DNA of 64,000 bases from Aquanectria penicillioides (taxonomy: Eukaryota > Ascomycota > Sordariomycetes > Hypocreales > Nectriaceae): contig PYIU01000010.1 of assembly GCA_003415625.1 (NCBI GenBank), positions 1,054,001 through 1,118,000 of the forward strand, in the 5' to 3' direction. A model generated the notes under the pieces. The model saw nothing but the letters and a program-made list of their open reading frames with translations, was not told the origin of the DNA and made no database searches. Position numbers and translations under genes: made by a program. Below, one piece after another: positions 38,901-47,882 of the stretch (position 1 is its first letter; the number at the start of each line of letters is the position of its first letter).

Positions 38901-39851
38901 ATAATTAAAGATTATTAATTATATTAACCTTTTTTGCTTTTAATAGGGCTTAAGGGGTTTAATTGTATTTAATTAAATATTCTTTTTATTTTTTTATTTA
39001 AGGGCATTAGTAAATTATAGTTATTAGGATTCCTATAATAAGTGTTTTAGTATATATATATAGGGGAGTATAAGCTAGCTGCTTAACTTTTAGGGTTATA
39101 AATTGCAATAAAATAATATATATATATAATAAAAGAATAAAATAATAAAATAAATTAAAATATATATTAAAATAATTAAGAAAAGTAAAGAAAAGAAATA
39201 GTAATATTATATTTAATAAGGCTTTATTTTAATAAATTTAAACTAGCTTTTTAAAGTTAATAATAATAGGTAAAGTAGCTAATTAAAATAGTAATAAATA
39301 TATATATATGCCCTTTAGCTAAAGTCTAAAGACTAATAAGAATAATAAAAATTTTCTATTCCCTATAATTAATTAAAAGTTAAATAATCTTCTTCTTTCT
39401 CTTCCTTTTCCTTTTTTAGTTTATAAATTAAGCTTTTAATAATCTTAAGTATACTTTAATATTTAAAAGTATTTAATTAAATGCTTATATATTATTTATA
39501 CTATTATTTTGCCTTATATACCTTTATATTAATATATTAGCACTATATTAGGTTATTAAATTTTTCTATATATCTGCCTAAACTATAATAATAGATTTTC
39601 TTTTTTTAAAATGCAAATTTATATTAATATCTTTATTTACTTTTAGTATTATTTTTAATTTTAATGCCCTCTATTTTTATAGAAGTAATAGATTTTCTAG
39701 TATTTAGAAATTCCTAAATCTTTATAATTAATTATCTACTATTTCTTTAGGTTCTTAATAATAGCTTAAAAGTATTACTAAAGAGTTTAATTAAATACTT
39801 TAGTATCTTTTTAAACAATTTAAAGGCTTTTCCTTACTATAACCTCTAAAT

Positions 39852-40233
39852 GTATTAATAAATAGGGACACTAGCCAAAACACACACTTTACCCAAAAGG
39901 GTATAGGGTAAGTAGGTTTAGTTAAAGACTAAATAGCCTTTTTAAGTAGCTATAAACAACTTAAAAGAGTATTAAAGTATTTAATTAAATGCTTTAAAGT
40001 GTCCCTTAAAGAAAAGAAAGAAAGAAAATAAAGCAGAAAGTTATAAATAAAGTAATATTATAAGGGGCTGCATTAGGACTTTAATAGGGTCTAAATGTAA
40101 GGAATTTAGAATTTTAAAAATAAAAATTGATTAAAGAAAACTGCCTATTTATTTCCTATATCTTTAAGGTCCCTTTTATCTTTTTAATTAACCTAATAAT
40201 AGATTGATCTATATTACCCTAGACCTTAACTTA
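39852..40233 (-). repeat. LTR, outer Gypsy (5' LTR)
   Basis: 382 bp. The sequence on its left (CCTTACTATAACCTCTAAAT) is nearly identical to that beside 35597, as expected where the primer-binding region adjoins the 5' LTR of a minus-strand element. Confidence 0.85.
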
Positions 40234-42647
40234 ATATACTAAAAGCTTAACTGCTGCTTTTATTATATAGCTTTTCTTAATAATAATTACTATAATGCAT
40301 TTAGTGCCTTTATTTTAGGCTTAAGTATTTAATATAAAGAGCTTATATTAAATCTCTATTGTCTTTATTTTAGTAGCTACTTAATAATAGATTATTAAAA
40401 GCTTATTATTGCATTTAAAGACCTTTATTATAGCTTTATATTGCACTTTTATTATCTTAATAAAGCTTATAAAGGCAGTTTAAATTATAGGTATTAACCA
40501 ATCTATAGTATAGTAATTCTATATATAGCTAAAGGCTTAATCTATTATAATCTATATTAATATATAGCTTTTATATTTTAACTCTATTAGATAGAAATTA
40601 AAAGCAATTTACTTTTTTAGCTTTGCCCTTTTAATAGCTTCTTAAGGTATTTAATAAATTGCTTAATAAGCCTTTACTACCCTATAGGCATTATAGTTAA
40701 TTATTATAATCCTTTAAGGGCTTTAGGGATTATTTAGCTTTAGCCTAATGCCTTAAGTAGCATTTAAAAGGTACTTAAGAATATTTAGGTTTAAATAGCT
40801 AAATTGCTAATACTATATATATAAATTTCCCTTAAGGGGCCTTTATTAGGTCTATAATATATATTTTTAGATATAGTATTAAGCTAGCAAGCAATTAGCA
40901 AGTAGCACTTAAGGGGCTAGTAATTTATTTTTATTAAAGTATATATATTTTAGAACCTATTGCCTATAGATCTCTTTAATTTTATTAAAATAGCTGCTAT
41001 TAGCTTTATATAGGCAGTTACTATTAGGTTTTATATTTTATTAAAACTTTTATTTTTTTAGCTATAAAAAGAATATTAGGTTTAATATTAGGGCTCTATA
41101 AAGAGCAATATTAAATAATTAAAAGGTTATTAATAAACTATTAATAGATTATAGGATTATTATAATATTTTTATAATTATTAATTAAAACTAATTCTATT
41201 TCTAACTATAGAAAGTCTTTTATTAAAGCTGCTTTTAAATTATACATTTATATAGTATTTTTAAAGATATATATTAATGCCCTTAAGTTTAAAAGATAGC
41301 TTTTTTATAATAAGTATAACTTAATAACTATTAAATAGGTATTTACTATTGCTTTTTTTTAATAAAAGCTTAATATTTAGCATTATTATAAATTGCTTAA
41401 TATAAGCTTTTTTATTTAATTTATAACTTTATTATTATTTTTTTTAATATATTTTTTAATTAAGGCCTTTATTACTTAATTAAGCTACTATTCTTAAGGT
41501 TATATTTTTAAAAAGGTATAATAGCACTTAACTAAAGAATAATAATTATTAAAATAAATAGAGTATTATATATTTATACTATTAATAGCATTTAATAGTT
41601 ATACTCTTTTTCTTTAGGGCTTTACTAAAGGTTTATTAGCTTCTTTACTTTTTTTATAATAATAATAAAATGCTTTTAATGCAATCTTTCTTTAGATTAA
41701 AACTACTAAACTATTAATAAATACTTAATAAATAGCCCTTAAAACCTTTATAATTAATAAAGTATTTATAATAGCTTTATTTAACTTTATAGCATTATAT
41801 ATATTAATTTAAAACTTAAAAGATATACTTTTTAATACTATAATTAAGTCCTTAAACTATTAGCTTGCTTTTATTACTTCTTAAAGCTTTATTGCTTAAG
41901 CTTTTTAAATTGCCTTTTTCTAAAGGGTAAGCTAATTGCCTATACCCTTATAGATTATAATTTAAAATTAATAGAGTTTTACTAGCAATTTATAAAGGGT
42001 TTAATAAGCTTTATATATATATTTATTTTCTATTTAAATAAAATAATTATATAAGGCTTTTATTTATTTAGCTAATACTTTTTCTATTAAATAGCAATAA
42101 TAATATAAAAAAGATAAAATAATCTATTAGATTTAATCTTAAATAATTACTATTCTTTTTTAAAGGGTTATATATCTTTTTAATTAATATTTATAATTAA
42201 TTTATAGTGCATTAAATGCTATTAAGCCTATATTTATAAGATTAATAACTTTAATTGCTTTAATTAAGGACTTTTTACTATTTATTAAATAAAGGATCTT
42301 TAATTTATAATTAATTATAAAGATACTTAATGCTATAATTAATATAAAGGCACTTATAGCTAATAGTATACTCTTCCTTTAGCTAAAGAATTTAAAATTT
42401 AAGGGAATTAGCTTTTTAATAATAAAAAGGGGCTTTTTAGCTATTTTAAGGTTAATATAAAGCTAAAGGTCTTAAATAATAGCCTTTATTTTTAAAGCTA
42501 AATACTAAAAGATTTAATTATTATTAATAATTAGCTTAATTAAAGTAGCTAAAATTATTATTATTAAAAAACTAATAATTAATTAATAATTTAAATAAAA
42601 AAGGTATATATATAGTAAAGGCATATAGTATATATTTAACTATTAAT

Positions 42648-42877
42648 TATTAAATAGTTTATATAACTACTTAATAACTTTTACTATCTATATATCTATT
42701 CTATCTTTAATCTAGCTCCCCCCTTTTAGGTTAGGGGGGTCTATCTTTCCTTTTATTCCTAATATAGGCTAGCCAACTGAAGGCTCGGCGAGCCTTCTTT
42801 AAGTCGGTCCCAATAACCCTCTGTTTCTCATGTAACTCCCTGGAGCACAGGTGTTCCAACATGCCTCCAATCCAACA
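42648..42877. repeat. right 230-bp LTR (partly spared by RIP)
   Basis: The same LTR as 12507-12736. Its distal ~110 bp keep near-normal GC, including the hairpin AAGGCTCGGCGAGCCTT. Its proximal part is AT-rich, so mutation fades towards the edge of the island. Confidence 0.85.
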
Positions 42878-42882
42878 GTTAC

Positions 42883-42936
42883 CACCTCTCCGGCAGGAGA
42901 GGTAGGGTTGAAAGCTAGCTTACATAACCCAGCGGG
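42883..42936. repeat. right terminal inverted repeat (distal part)
   Basis: Reverse complement of the left terminus, including the exact 20-bp hairpin at 42884-42903. It ends at CCCAGCGGG followed by TA (42937-42938). GC content is normal from here on, so the RIP boundary coincides with the element end. Confidence 0.8.
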
Positions 42937-42938
42937 TA

Positions 42939-43481
42939 ATCATCGGCCTCAAAACCCGCGTCTAGCCAAACCTGATCTGGGTCGTGGGGAGAGAGAACAT
43001 CTAATCTGACCAATCACGACTCGGACAATCTCCAAACAGCGAGTAAGAAAGGCCCCAAGACGGTCCGGGTCACACCGTCACGGTAAGCAATGCGAGGGAT
43101 ACGCTCAAATAGTTATGTCCTGGATCCCTGGTAAATTGGCATCAAAGCACCCACGACCGTCTTGTATGTCATGCACCGGCCCTGTTAGCACCTGGGCCAA
43201 CCAAGGCAGATTTGACCGCCCGATCTTTGCTGACGCAGATCCGTGCCGGAGAGGAACCGAGCGGCTGGGTGGTGGTGCGGAAGCGTGGGTGGTCTATATC
43301 TGTATATGTAGCCCTGTGAAGTCTGGAAGAGCCAAGAGCATTTAAGCATCGCCAAGTTTCCATGTGGCTGGTCCTGGGCGGCGCCATCTGATCTGACAGA
43401 ACCCGTTGACAATCAATGTCCAAAGCCACACCATAGTCGCCATTCTTCGTCCCATCTTCCTATCTGACTGATCTTGCTAAG
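42939..43481. promoter_or_regulatory. upstream region of the GPI protein gene
   Basis: GC-balanced sequence between the transposon end and the gene start. It has a CCAAT box at 43010-43014 and a TATA-like stretch (CTATATCTGTATATG) near 43294-43308. No gene is supported; the small open frames are overlapping shadows. Confidence 0.4.
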
Positions 43482-44258
43482 ATGACTCGACTCTTCCTCC
43501 ATCTTGCCCTCTCCGGGCTCGCCTTGGCCGACACTCGCTTCTCCGCCGCCAACAACGACCTCGCCGCCGTCGAGTTTTCAGGCTTCAGCCTCCCCAAAGG
43601 CGATCTGAGACTTCGCTTTCGAGGCGGCGAGCAACCTGCCTTCGACCTTACCCGCGACCTCACCCGCAGAGATTCATGTGGCACCGGCGAGGTGGCATGC
43701 GGCACCAACTACTGCATGCCTACCGGAGGTGAATGCTGCTCCACCATCTCCGGCTCATACTGCGCTGCCGGGAAATACTGCACCAGCGGTGGATGTTGCC
43801 CTGACGGCAAGACTTGCACCGGCAGCTCCTCCGGTTGCGGCACTGGCGAGACGCTCTGCGGCAACTCCTGCATGCCTTCGGGCGCTGTCTGCTGCAACAA
43901 CGGCTACTATTGCGATAGCGGAGAAGTATGTATGAGCGGCGGCTACTGTTCGAAGAGCAGCAGCTATACCAGCACTACTAGCTACACTGGCATCAAAACT
44001 GCTACCTCAACCTCCTCCACCTCTACGAGGACGTCAACCGCCGCCGCTGCAGCCACAGCCACTCAATCCAGCTCAAGCAACACTCTATGCGCTCGCAAAA
44101 AGGGCGGTAGCTCTGATGGCGACGGCAGCAGCGGAAGCAGTGGAGGAAGCAGTGGAAGTAGCGGGAGCAGCGGCAGCGGGTGCTCTGGAAGTGCTGGAAA
44201 TGTCCTCAGACCAAACCTGTTTGCAATCGCGTTTATGCTGTTTGTTCTGATGCTATAG
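43482..44258 (+). CDS. Cys-rich GPI-anchored-type cell-surface protein
   Basis: Single exon, 258 residues. Residues 1-16 are a signal peptide (MTRLFLHLALSGLALA). After a ~50-residue propeptide-like stretch come two Cys modules in tandem (about residues 66-112 and 119-157) with the same frame CGTGE..CG..CMP.G..CC....YC..G..C..GG.C. The second module is more compact. A Ser/Thr/Ala-rich stalk and a Gly/Ser repeat (GSSGSSGGSSG) lead to a C-terminal hydrophobic tail (NLFAIAFMLFVLML) preceded by small residues, the pattern for GPI attachment. It is probably displayed on membrane or wall. The codons are strikingly GC-rich although the gene starts only 545 bp from the RIP island, so RIP has not leaked this far. 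Ligand unknown. Confidence 0.85.
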   Translation: MTRLFLHLALSGLALADTRFSAANNDLAAVEFSGFSLPKGDLRLRFRGGEQPAFDLTRDLTRRDSCGTGEVACGTNYCMPTGGECCSTISGSYCAAGKYCTSGGCCPDGKTCTGSSSGCGTGETLCGNSCMPSGAVCCNNGYYCDSGEVCMSGGYCSKSSSYTSTTSYTGIKTATSTSSTSTRTSTAAAAATATQSSSSNTLCARKKGGSSDGDGSSGSSGGSSGSSGSSGSGCSGSAGNVLRPNLFAIAFMLFVLML

Positions 44259-44427
44259 GTGGGAACAATGGGTGCCTCATTGTCAGTTGGGGATATTTAC
44301 GAGCATGGTGGGAATTGAGGAGGATGCGTCAACAGCCTCACGAATGTCAACGCTTGTTATAAAATTGCATTTACTCTTAAGTGCTCCCAAATCGTCCTTG
44401 ATCAATAGTTTCTTCTTTTCCAATGTA

Positions 44428-46033
44428 TTATCGTTCAATTTCGAGCATGGATTCGACCCGATTCAGATACTCAACTAGAACCTGTTAGCCTCGTACACAT
44501 TATGTACGCAGGATTACTCACATCCGACCGTCCACTGGTTGCTGAAGCACTGCAATGTGGGAATGAAGCTCCTTAGCTCTTCGCGGTCGAGATCCTCCCA
44601 TGATGAAGCTAATATGACAGTGGCTGCTCGAAACACGGAGCACATGCCAACAAACGAGAGCGAGTTGACGTTGGAGGGACTAATCGTGTCTCGAGAAAGG
44701 CGACACATGTCCCACACCATCCGACGATAGTATTGAAGCGCTACGGTCATTTTCGGGTCGTCGCTGGGGCTTTCCGCAAACTTTTTATGGTAGTAGAGCA
44801 AAAGACAACTGTAATTTATAGTTAGTGAGTTCATTCCATTGTCTATTTGTATCTGACCTGAGAGACACGGCGAAGGCTTCGCAGTTGTCCTTTTGTTCCA
44901 TCAAACTCGATACCATATCCACTATGCCATTTTCGACAGCAGAAAAATCGCAATTCAGATTCTTCATCCCGAAAAAGGCGCAGTCGAGAATCTCCCCAGC
45001 AGCATCTGCCACGTAGGCCGTTAGGAGAAGCCTCGTCATGATTTCGTCTTGGCCTGGCCAGCTTGGGCAATTTCTCTTCACTAATGATTGAAATGCCGAA
45101 GCGATAGGGCCAGTTGAGGAAAATAGCAACGGTCCAACACGATCCACGGCCGAGATGCAGATCATCCTGCGTTGTGTAAGTCATGTCCACCACCGAATGT
45201 GATCGCCTACCTATCTAAAATGACGATGATGGCCCAGTAGCGCGTTGCGTCTTCTTCTAGCGATCTTGAAGCCTGGTAAAAGGAGCTGGGAGGGTATTCC
45301 AGGTTGGCCAACGCTATACTGGAGCTAAGCGTCAGGTATGCTTGCTCCGACAATCCCTGGCCGCACTCATAGAGCGCCAAGAGTAGGCTCGTCTGTAAAA
45401 GAACGGGGCGTTGATCAGATTTTGAATTGACAATAGCAAACAGCGTTTGGGCCGTTTGGTACATTCTGCTTTCCGCAATGTGCTCTCTATGACTGCAGCA
45501 ACCACGCATGACAACAAGGAGAACCAAAAAGGCCGTTGCATAACACGTATCGGAACATTCGGATACATAACATGCCTCCTCCCGCAACCTTTCATAGTCC
45601 AGTACCGGGAGCCACGGGTGAATATTTTTTACGTACTCGTCCACAAGGTCCAGAGGTCTTGTACCGCTAAGACGTATGATTTCACCTACGAGCTGCGCCA
45701 ACGATGGCGCCGAATCATCCGGGTTACAGGCTGCTTGCACCAATGCGGCCTGGACATTGGCAGAGATGTCATACCCGCAGTCTCCCAGATCCAGAAGCTT
45801 TATCTCCTCCTGGAGGGCGGCGAGTAACTGGGACTGCTTGGTTGATATAGAGTAATCACAATGAATCTGCATCCTAGAGCAGGTGTTAGCCAGGTTTATG
45901 ATGATAAGCGATAAGAATCTCACGAAGCACATCGCGAACAGCTTGGGAGCGCCTTGTCACACCGTTGCTTTCGCTTGCGGCATGAGGCGCAAACCGTCGC
46001 TGATTTTTGGAGGAGTTCGACTGTCTCTGGCAT
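44428..46033 (-). CDS. Zn2Cys6 fungal transcription factor
   Basis: Five exons: 46033-45924, 45873-45211, 45166-44858, 44808-44522 and 44474-44428. The introns are 44-50 bp with good GT...AG ends and mostly CTAAC branch sites. The joined frame is exactly 472 codons (471 residues). The zinc cluster is complete: Cys15, 18, 25, 32, 35 and 42 with the basic turn RKRKQRCDKALP. The sixth Cys is created only by splicing intron 1. The middle region (VDEYVKNIHPWLPVLDYERLREE...) is the fungal-specific regulatory domain typical of these activators. The last exon is inferred from frame and splice signals; reading through intron 4 instead would end the protein after VGCE. It is transcribed divergently from the NmrA-like gene, sharing a 370-bp promoter with a repeated TCGGCCGA motif. 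Target genes unknown. Confidence 0.85.
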
Positions 46034-46062
46034 CTTGAGATGGCTTGAGGAAACCTGGAAGG

Positions 46063-46079
46063 CGTCGGCCGATGCAGAT
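46063..46079. promoter_or_regulatory. 17-bp repeat copy 1 with TCGGCCGA palindrome
   Basis: CGTCGGCCGATGCAGAT lies 30 bp upstream of the regulator's start codon and is repeated exactly at 46190-46206. CGG/CCG half-sites are the usual targets of Zn2Cys6 proteins. The role as an operator is inferred. Confidence 0.5.
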
Positions 46080-46189
46080 TGTCACCGGCGAGATTAATAA
46101 CCTCGTCGCCAAGCAGTGCCACTTTTCAGCTCATGTCAGCCGCTCTTCCGCCAATTGGAGCGACTGGGCTGTTGTCTTGGATCACCACC

Positions 46190-46206
46190 CGTCGGCCGAT
46201 GCAGAT
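46190..46206. promoter_or_regulatory. 17-bp repeat copy 2 with TCGGCCGA palindrome
   Basis: Exact second copy, same orientation, midway between the divergent regulator and the NmrA-like gene (198 bp upstream of the latter's ATG). Confidence 0.5.
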
Positions 46207-46403
46207 AGAGCTAACCAATTCTGGCCATGGCGATCATGATCACGACATGGGACATTCAGGAACCATGTTGAAGGAATGAGAATTATTCATTTATAATCAC
46301 CAAGTTGAGTAAATCGGATATTAGTCTTGAGTACAAAAGACGATGTGCGTTCTACATCACTAGGACCAAACCTGTCACTCATCAACCCGGAATCCCACAC
46401 ACA

Positions 46404-47388
46404 ATGGCGACTGCGATCCAAAATGTTGCCATCTTTGGTGTAAGTAGCACGATATTTTCATGAACATACCTTGAATCGCTGACCAATTGGACTGCAGGCA
46501 TCGGGCACCCTTGGCCAAGCTCTTGTACCGATACTGCTAGGAGCTGGCTTCACAGTCACAGTCATTGCTCGCCCAGGAGGAAAATCAACAGGCAATACCA
46601 CCCAAGTTATTGTCAAGACGGCCGATTATGGAGACGTTCCAAGTCTCAAAGCTGCTCTGCAAGGACAAGACGCTGTCGTGGAAGCATTCAACCCTGCGGC
46701 GGCCAAAAACCAACGGTACATCGTGGAAGCTTCCATCGCTGCTGGTGTCAAGCACTTGATCACACCCGATTTCAGCTCCGATACATTCAACCCCCACGTA
46801 GACGACGTGTTGATATTCGAGCCCAAAAGACAAGCACAGCGTGAGTTGGAGGAACTTGTTGCGTGCTCTTGTGGTTCGCTTTCCTGGACGGCCGTCATCG
46901 TCGGTGCGTGGTTCGACTGGGGAATCGAGACGGGCCATTTCTGGATCGATCGCAAGGACCGCACGATTCGCCGTTTCGGTTCTGGTGACCAGAGATACAG
47001 CATGAGCCGACTGGCGCTCACCGGCGACGCCGTCATCGCTGTGCTGCGGGACCCCGGTCATTATCACAACAGGCCTGCATATTTCGCGAGTCACACCGTG
47101 TCCACAAACGAACTCATCGCCATATTAAAGGAGATTCGGGGCCAGGAGTGGCAAGTCCTGGATATTCCTCTTAGTGATTTTCTGCAAAAGGGTCGTGAGC
47201 TATGGGCACAGGACACGGCCAATGGTGTCACAAACAGACTCGGCACCGTAGCTTATCCAATGCTTGGGACTGCGGCCTTGTTTGACGAAGGAAACCGATA
47301 CGGTGCTGATTTCGGGGAAAAGCTGGAGCCGGGGTGGGACGAGGGTAACGAGAAGCTCAAGGAAGCCTTGAAGAAGCTGCTTGGTTGA
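46404..47388 (+). CDS. NmrA-like NAD(P)-binding protein (atypical SDR)
   Basis: Two exons, 46404-46439 and 46498-47388, with a 58-bp intron (GTAAGT...CTGCAG); 308 residues. The intron splits the nucleotide-binding loop; joined, it reads NVAIFGASGTLGQAL, the GxxGxxG Rossmann motif of the NmrA/isoflavone-reductase branch (PF05368/PF13460). Downstream are the usual features: a short ARPGG loop where NADP specificity is set, DYGDVPSLKAALQGQDAVVEAF, and VKHLITPDFSSDT. The substrate-side half is longer than the regulator NmrA's minimal core. Members of this group act as redox sensors or as reductases of aromatic metabolites; sequence alone cannot say which. It lies next to a divergent Zn2Cys6 regulator, which may control it. 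Confidence 0.85.
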
Positions 47389-47882
47389 GACTCGGGGTGT
47401 GGATTCATTGTTGAAGATTGATCGCTGCTCCTGAGTTTGCATCAGATTTACTACGTTGATAGGAAATGCCGAAAAGACAATTAAACAAACGCGATGTTAC
47501 ACAGGACAGGATAGTTGACTCAACAAAACCCGGGCTTGAGGCACCGTTGCCATTTCAAATGAACCACCTGGGAAGCAGACGGGATGCTCCACCTCTGCTT
47601 GATATCCTCACGACTTGATAATTGCAGGGGTTTGAAACCGACGAAACTCCTGTTTTTCATTGAGTTACTGACGCAAAGTCTCTGATTTTCATACTGTACA
47701 TTTTGTAAACCATTGCAGGTTGCTTGCGCTCAACTGCGACGTCCCTGGCTTCAGCCTCCGTACTCTATCTTCGGCGACCGGTAACACAAAAGACGAAATC
47801 AAAGGATGGCTATACTGACGTTCATATTACTCTTTATCATCCAGAAAGCCCTAATATACGCTGAGATTTTGTAATATTATCC
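47389..47882. other. convergent intergenic spacer
   Basis: 3' flanks of the NmrA-like and rhodopsin-domain genes. No other feature seen. Confidence 0.5.

Larger units (their letters stand above)
15404..40233 (-). mobile_element. outer Ty3/Gypsy element (12.41 kb) interrupted by a second copy
   Basis: The 382-bp LTRs at 15404-15785 and 39852-40233 belong to one element whose internal region is cut at 23565 by the inner copy and resumes at 35984. Without the insertion and its duplicated GTATT it measures 12,412 bp. Pol relics read on the minus strand (RT near 23077-23268, integrase near 21168-21356), so the 5' LTR is the right-hand one. The left flank is GTATT; the right flank ATATA matches only partly, so the target duplication is not certain. 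It is more heavily RIP-mutated than the inner copy, as expected for the older insertion. Confidence 0.85.
12507..42877. mobile_element. LTR retrotransposon with 230-bp LTRs, split by nested Gypsy elements
   Basis: Direct repeats of exactly 230 bp bound this element. The left flank ATTAC (12502-12506) and right flank GTTAC (42878-42882) are a 5-bp target duplication differing by one G-to-A change. The LTRs keep TG...CA logic: the start TATTAAATAG derives from TGTTAAATAG, and the intact right LTR ends in CCAACA. Without the Gypsy nest (15404-40233) the element is about 5.5 kb. Its internal sequence (12737-15398 and 40239-42647) is too mutated for me to tell Copia from Gypsy or to set the orientation. 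It inserted within the right inverted repeat of the DNA transposon. Confidence 0.8.
9345..42936 (-). mobile_element. pogo/Fot-like DNA transposon split by nested retrotransposons
   Basis: Outer shell of the AT-rich island. Left end CCCGGTGGGTCATATA and right end (reverse complement) CCCGCTGGGTTATGTA match at 13 of 16 positions; each is flanked by TA, the target of Tc1/mariner-pogo elements. The inverted repeats continue inward to about 9490 on the left. On the right they cover 42883-42936 and resume at 12506-12440, on the far side of the inserted LTR element. Removing the LTR elements, solo LTR and target duplications leaves about 2.83 kb, a normal size for an autonomous Fot/pogo element. A minus-strand transposase relic lies near 10720-10920. 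All coding frames are destroyed by C-to-T/G-to-A changes. Confidence 0.75.

Noticed and set aside
15404..40233. Simple tandem duplications of 8.16 kb and 4.26 kb
   Set aside because: The two repeat sets are explained together by self-nesting of one Gypsy family, supported by GTATT duplications and near-identical total lengths.
9490..42640. Mitochondrial DNA insertion or centromere
   Set aside because: The AT bias is made of transitions relative to less mutated copies, and the units are transposons. Centromere function cannot be judged from sequence.
9345..42936. Starship-type giant transposon or virus-like element
   Set aside because: The inverted repeats at both ends raised this idea, but the interior resolves into LTR elements. 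No tyrosine-recombinase captain or cargo gene is visible.
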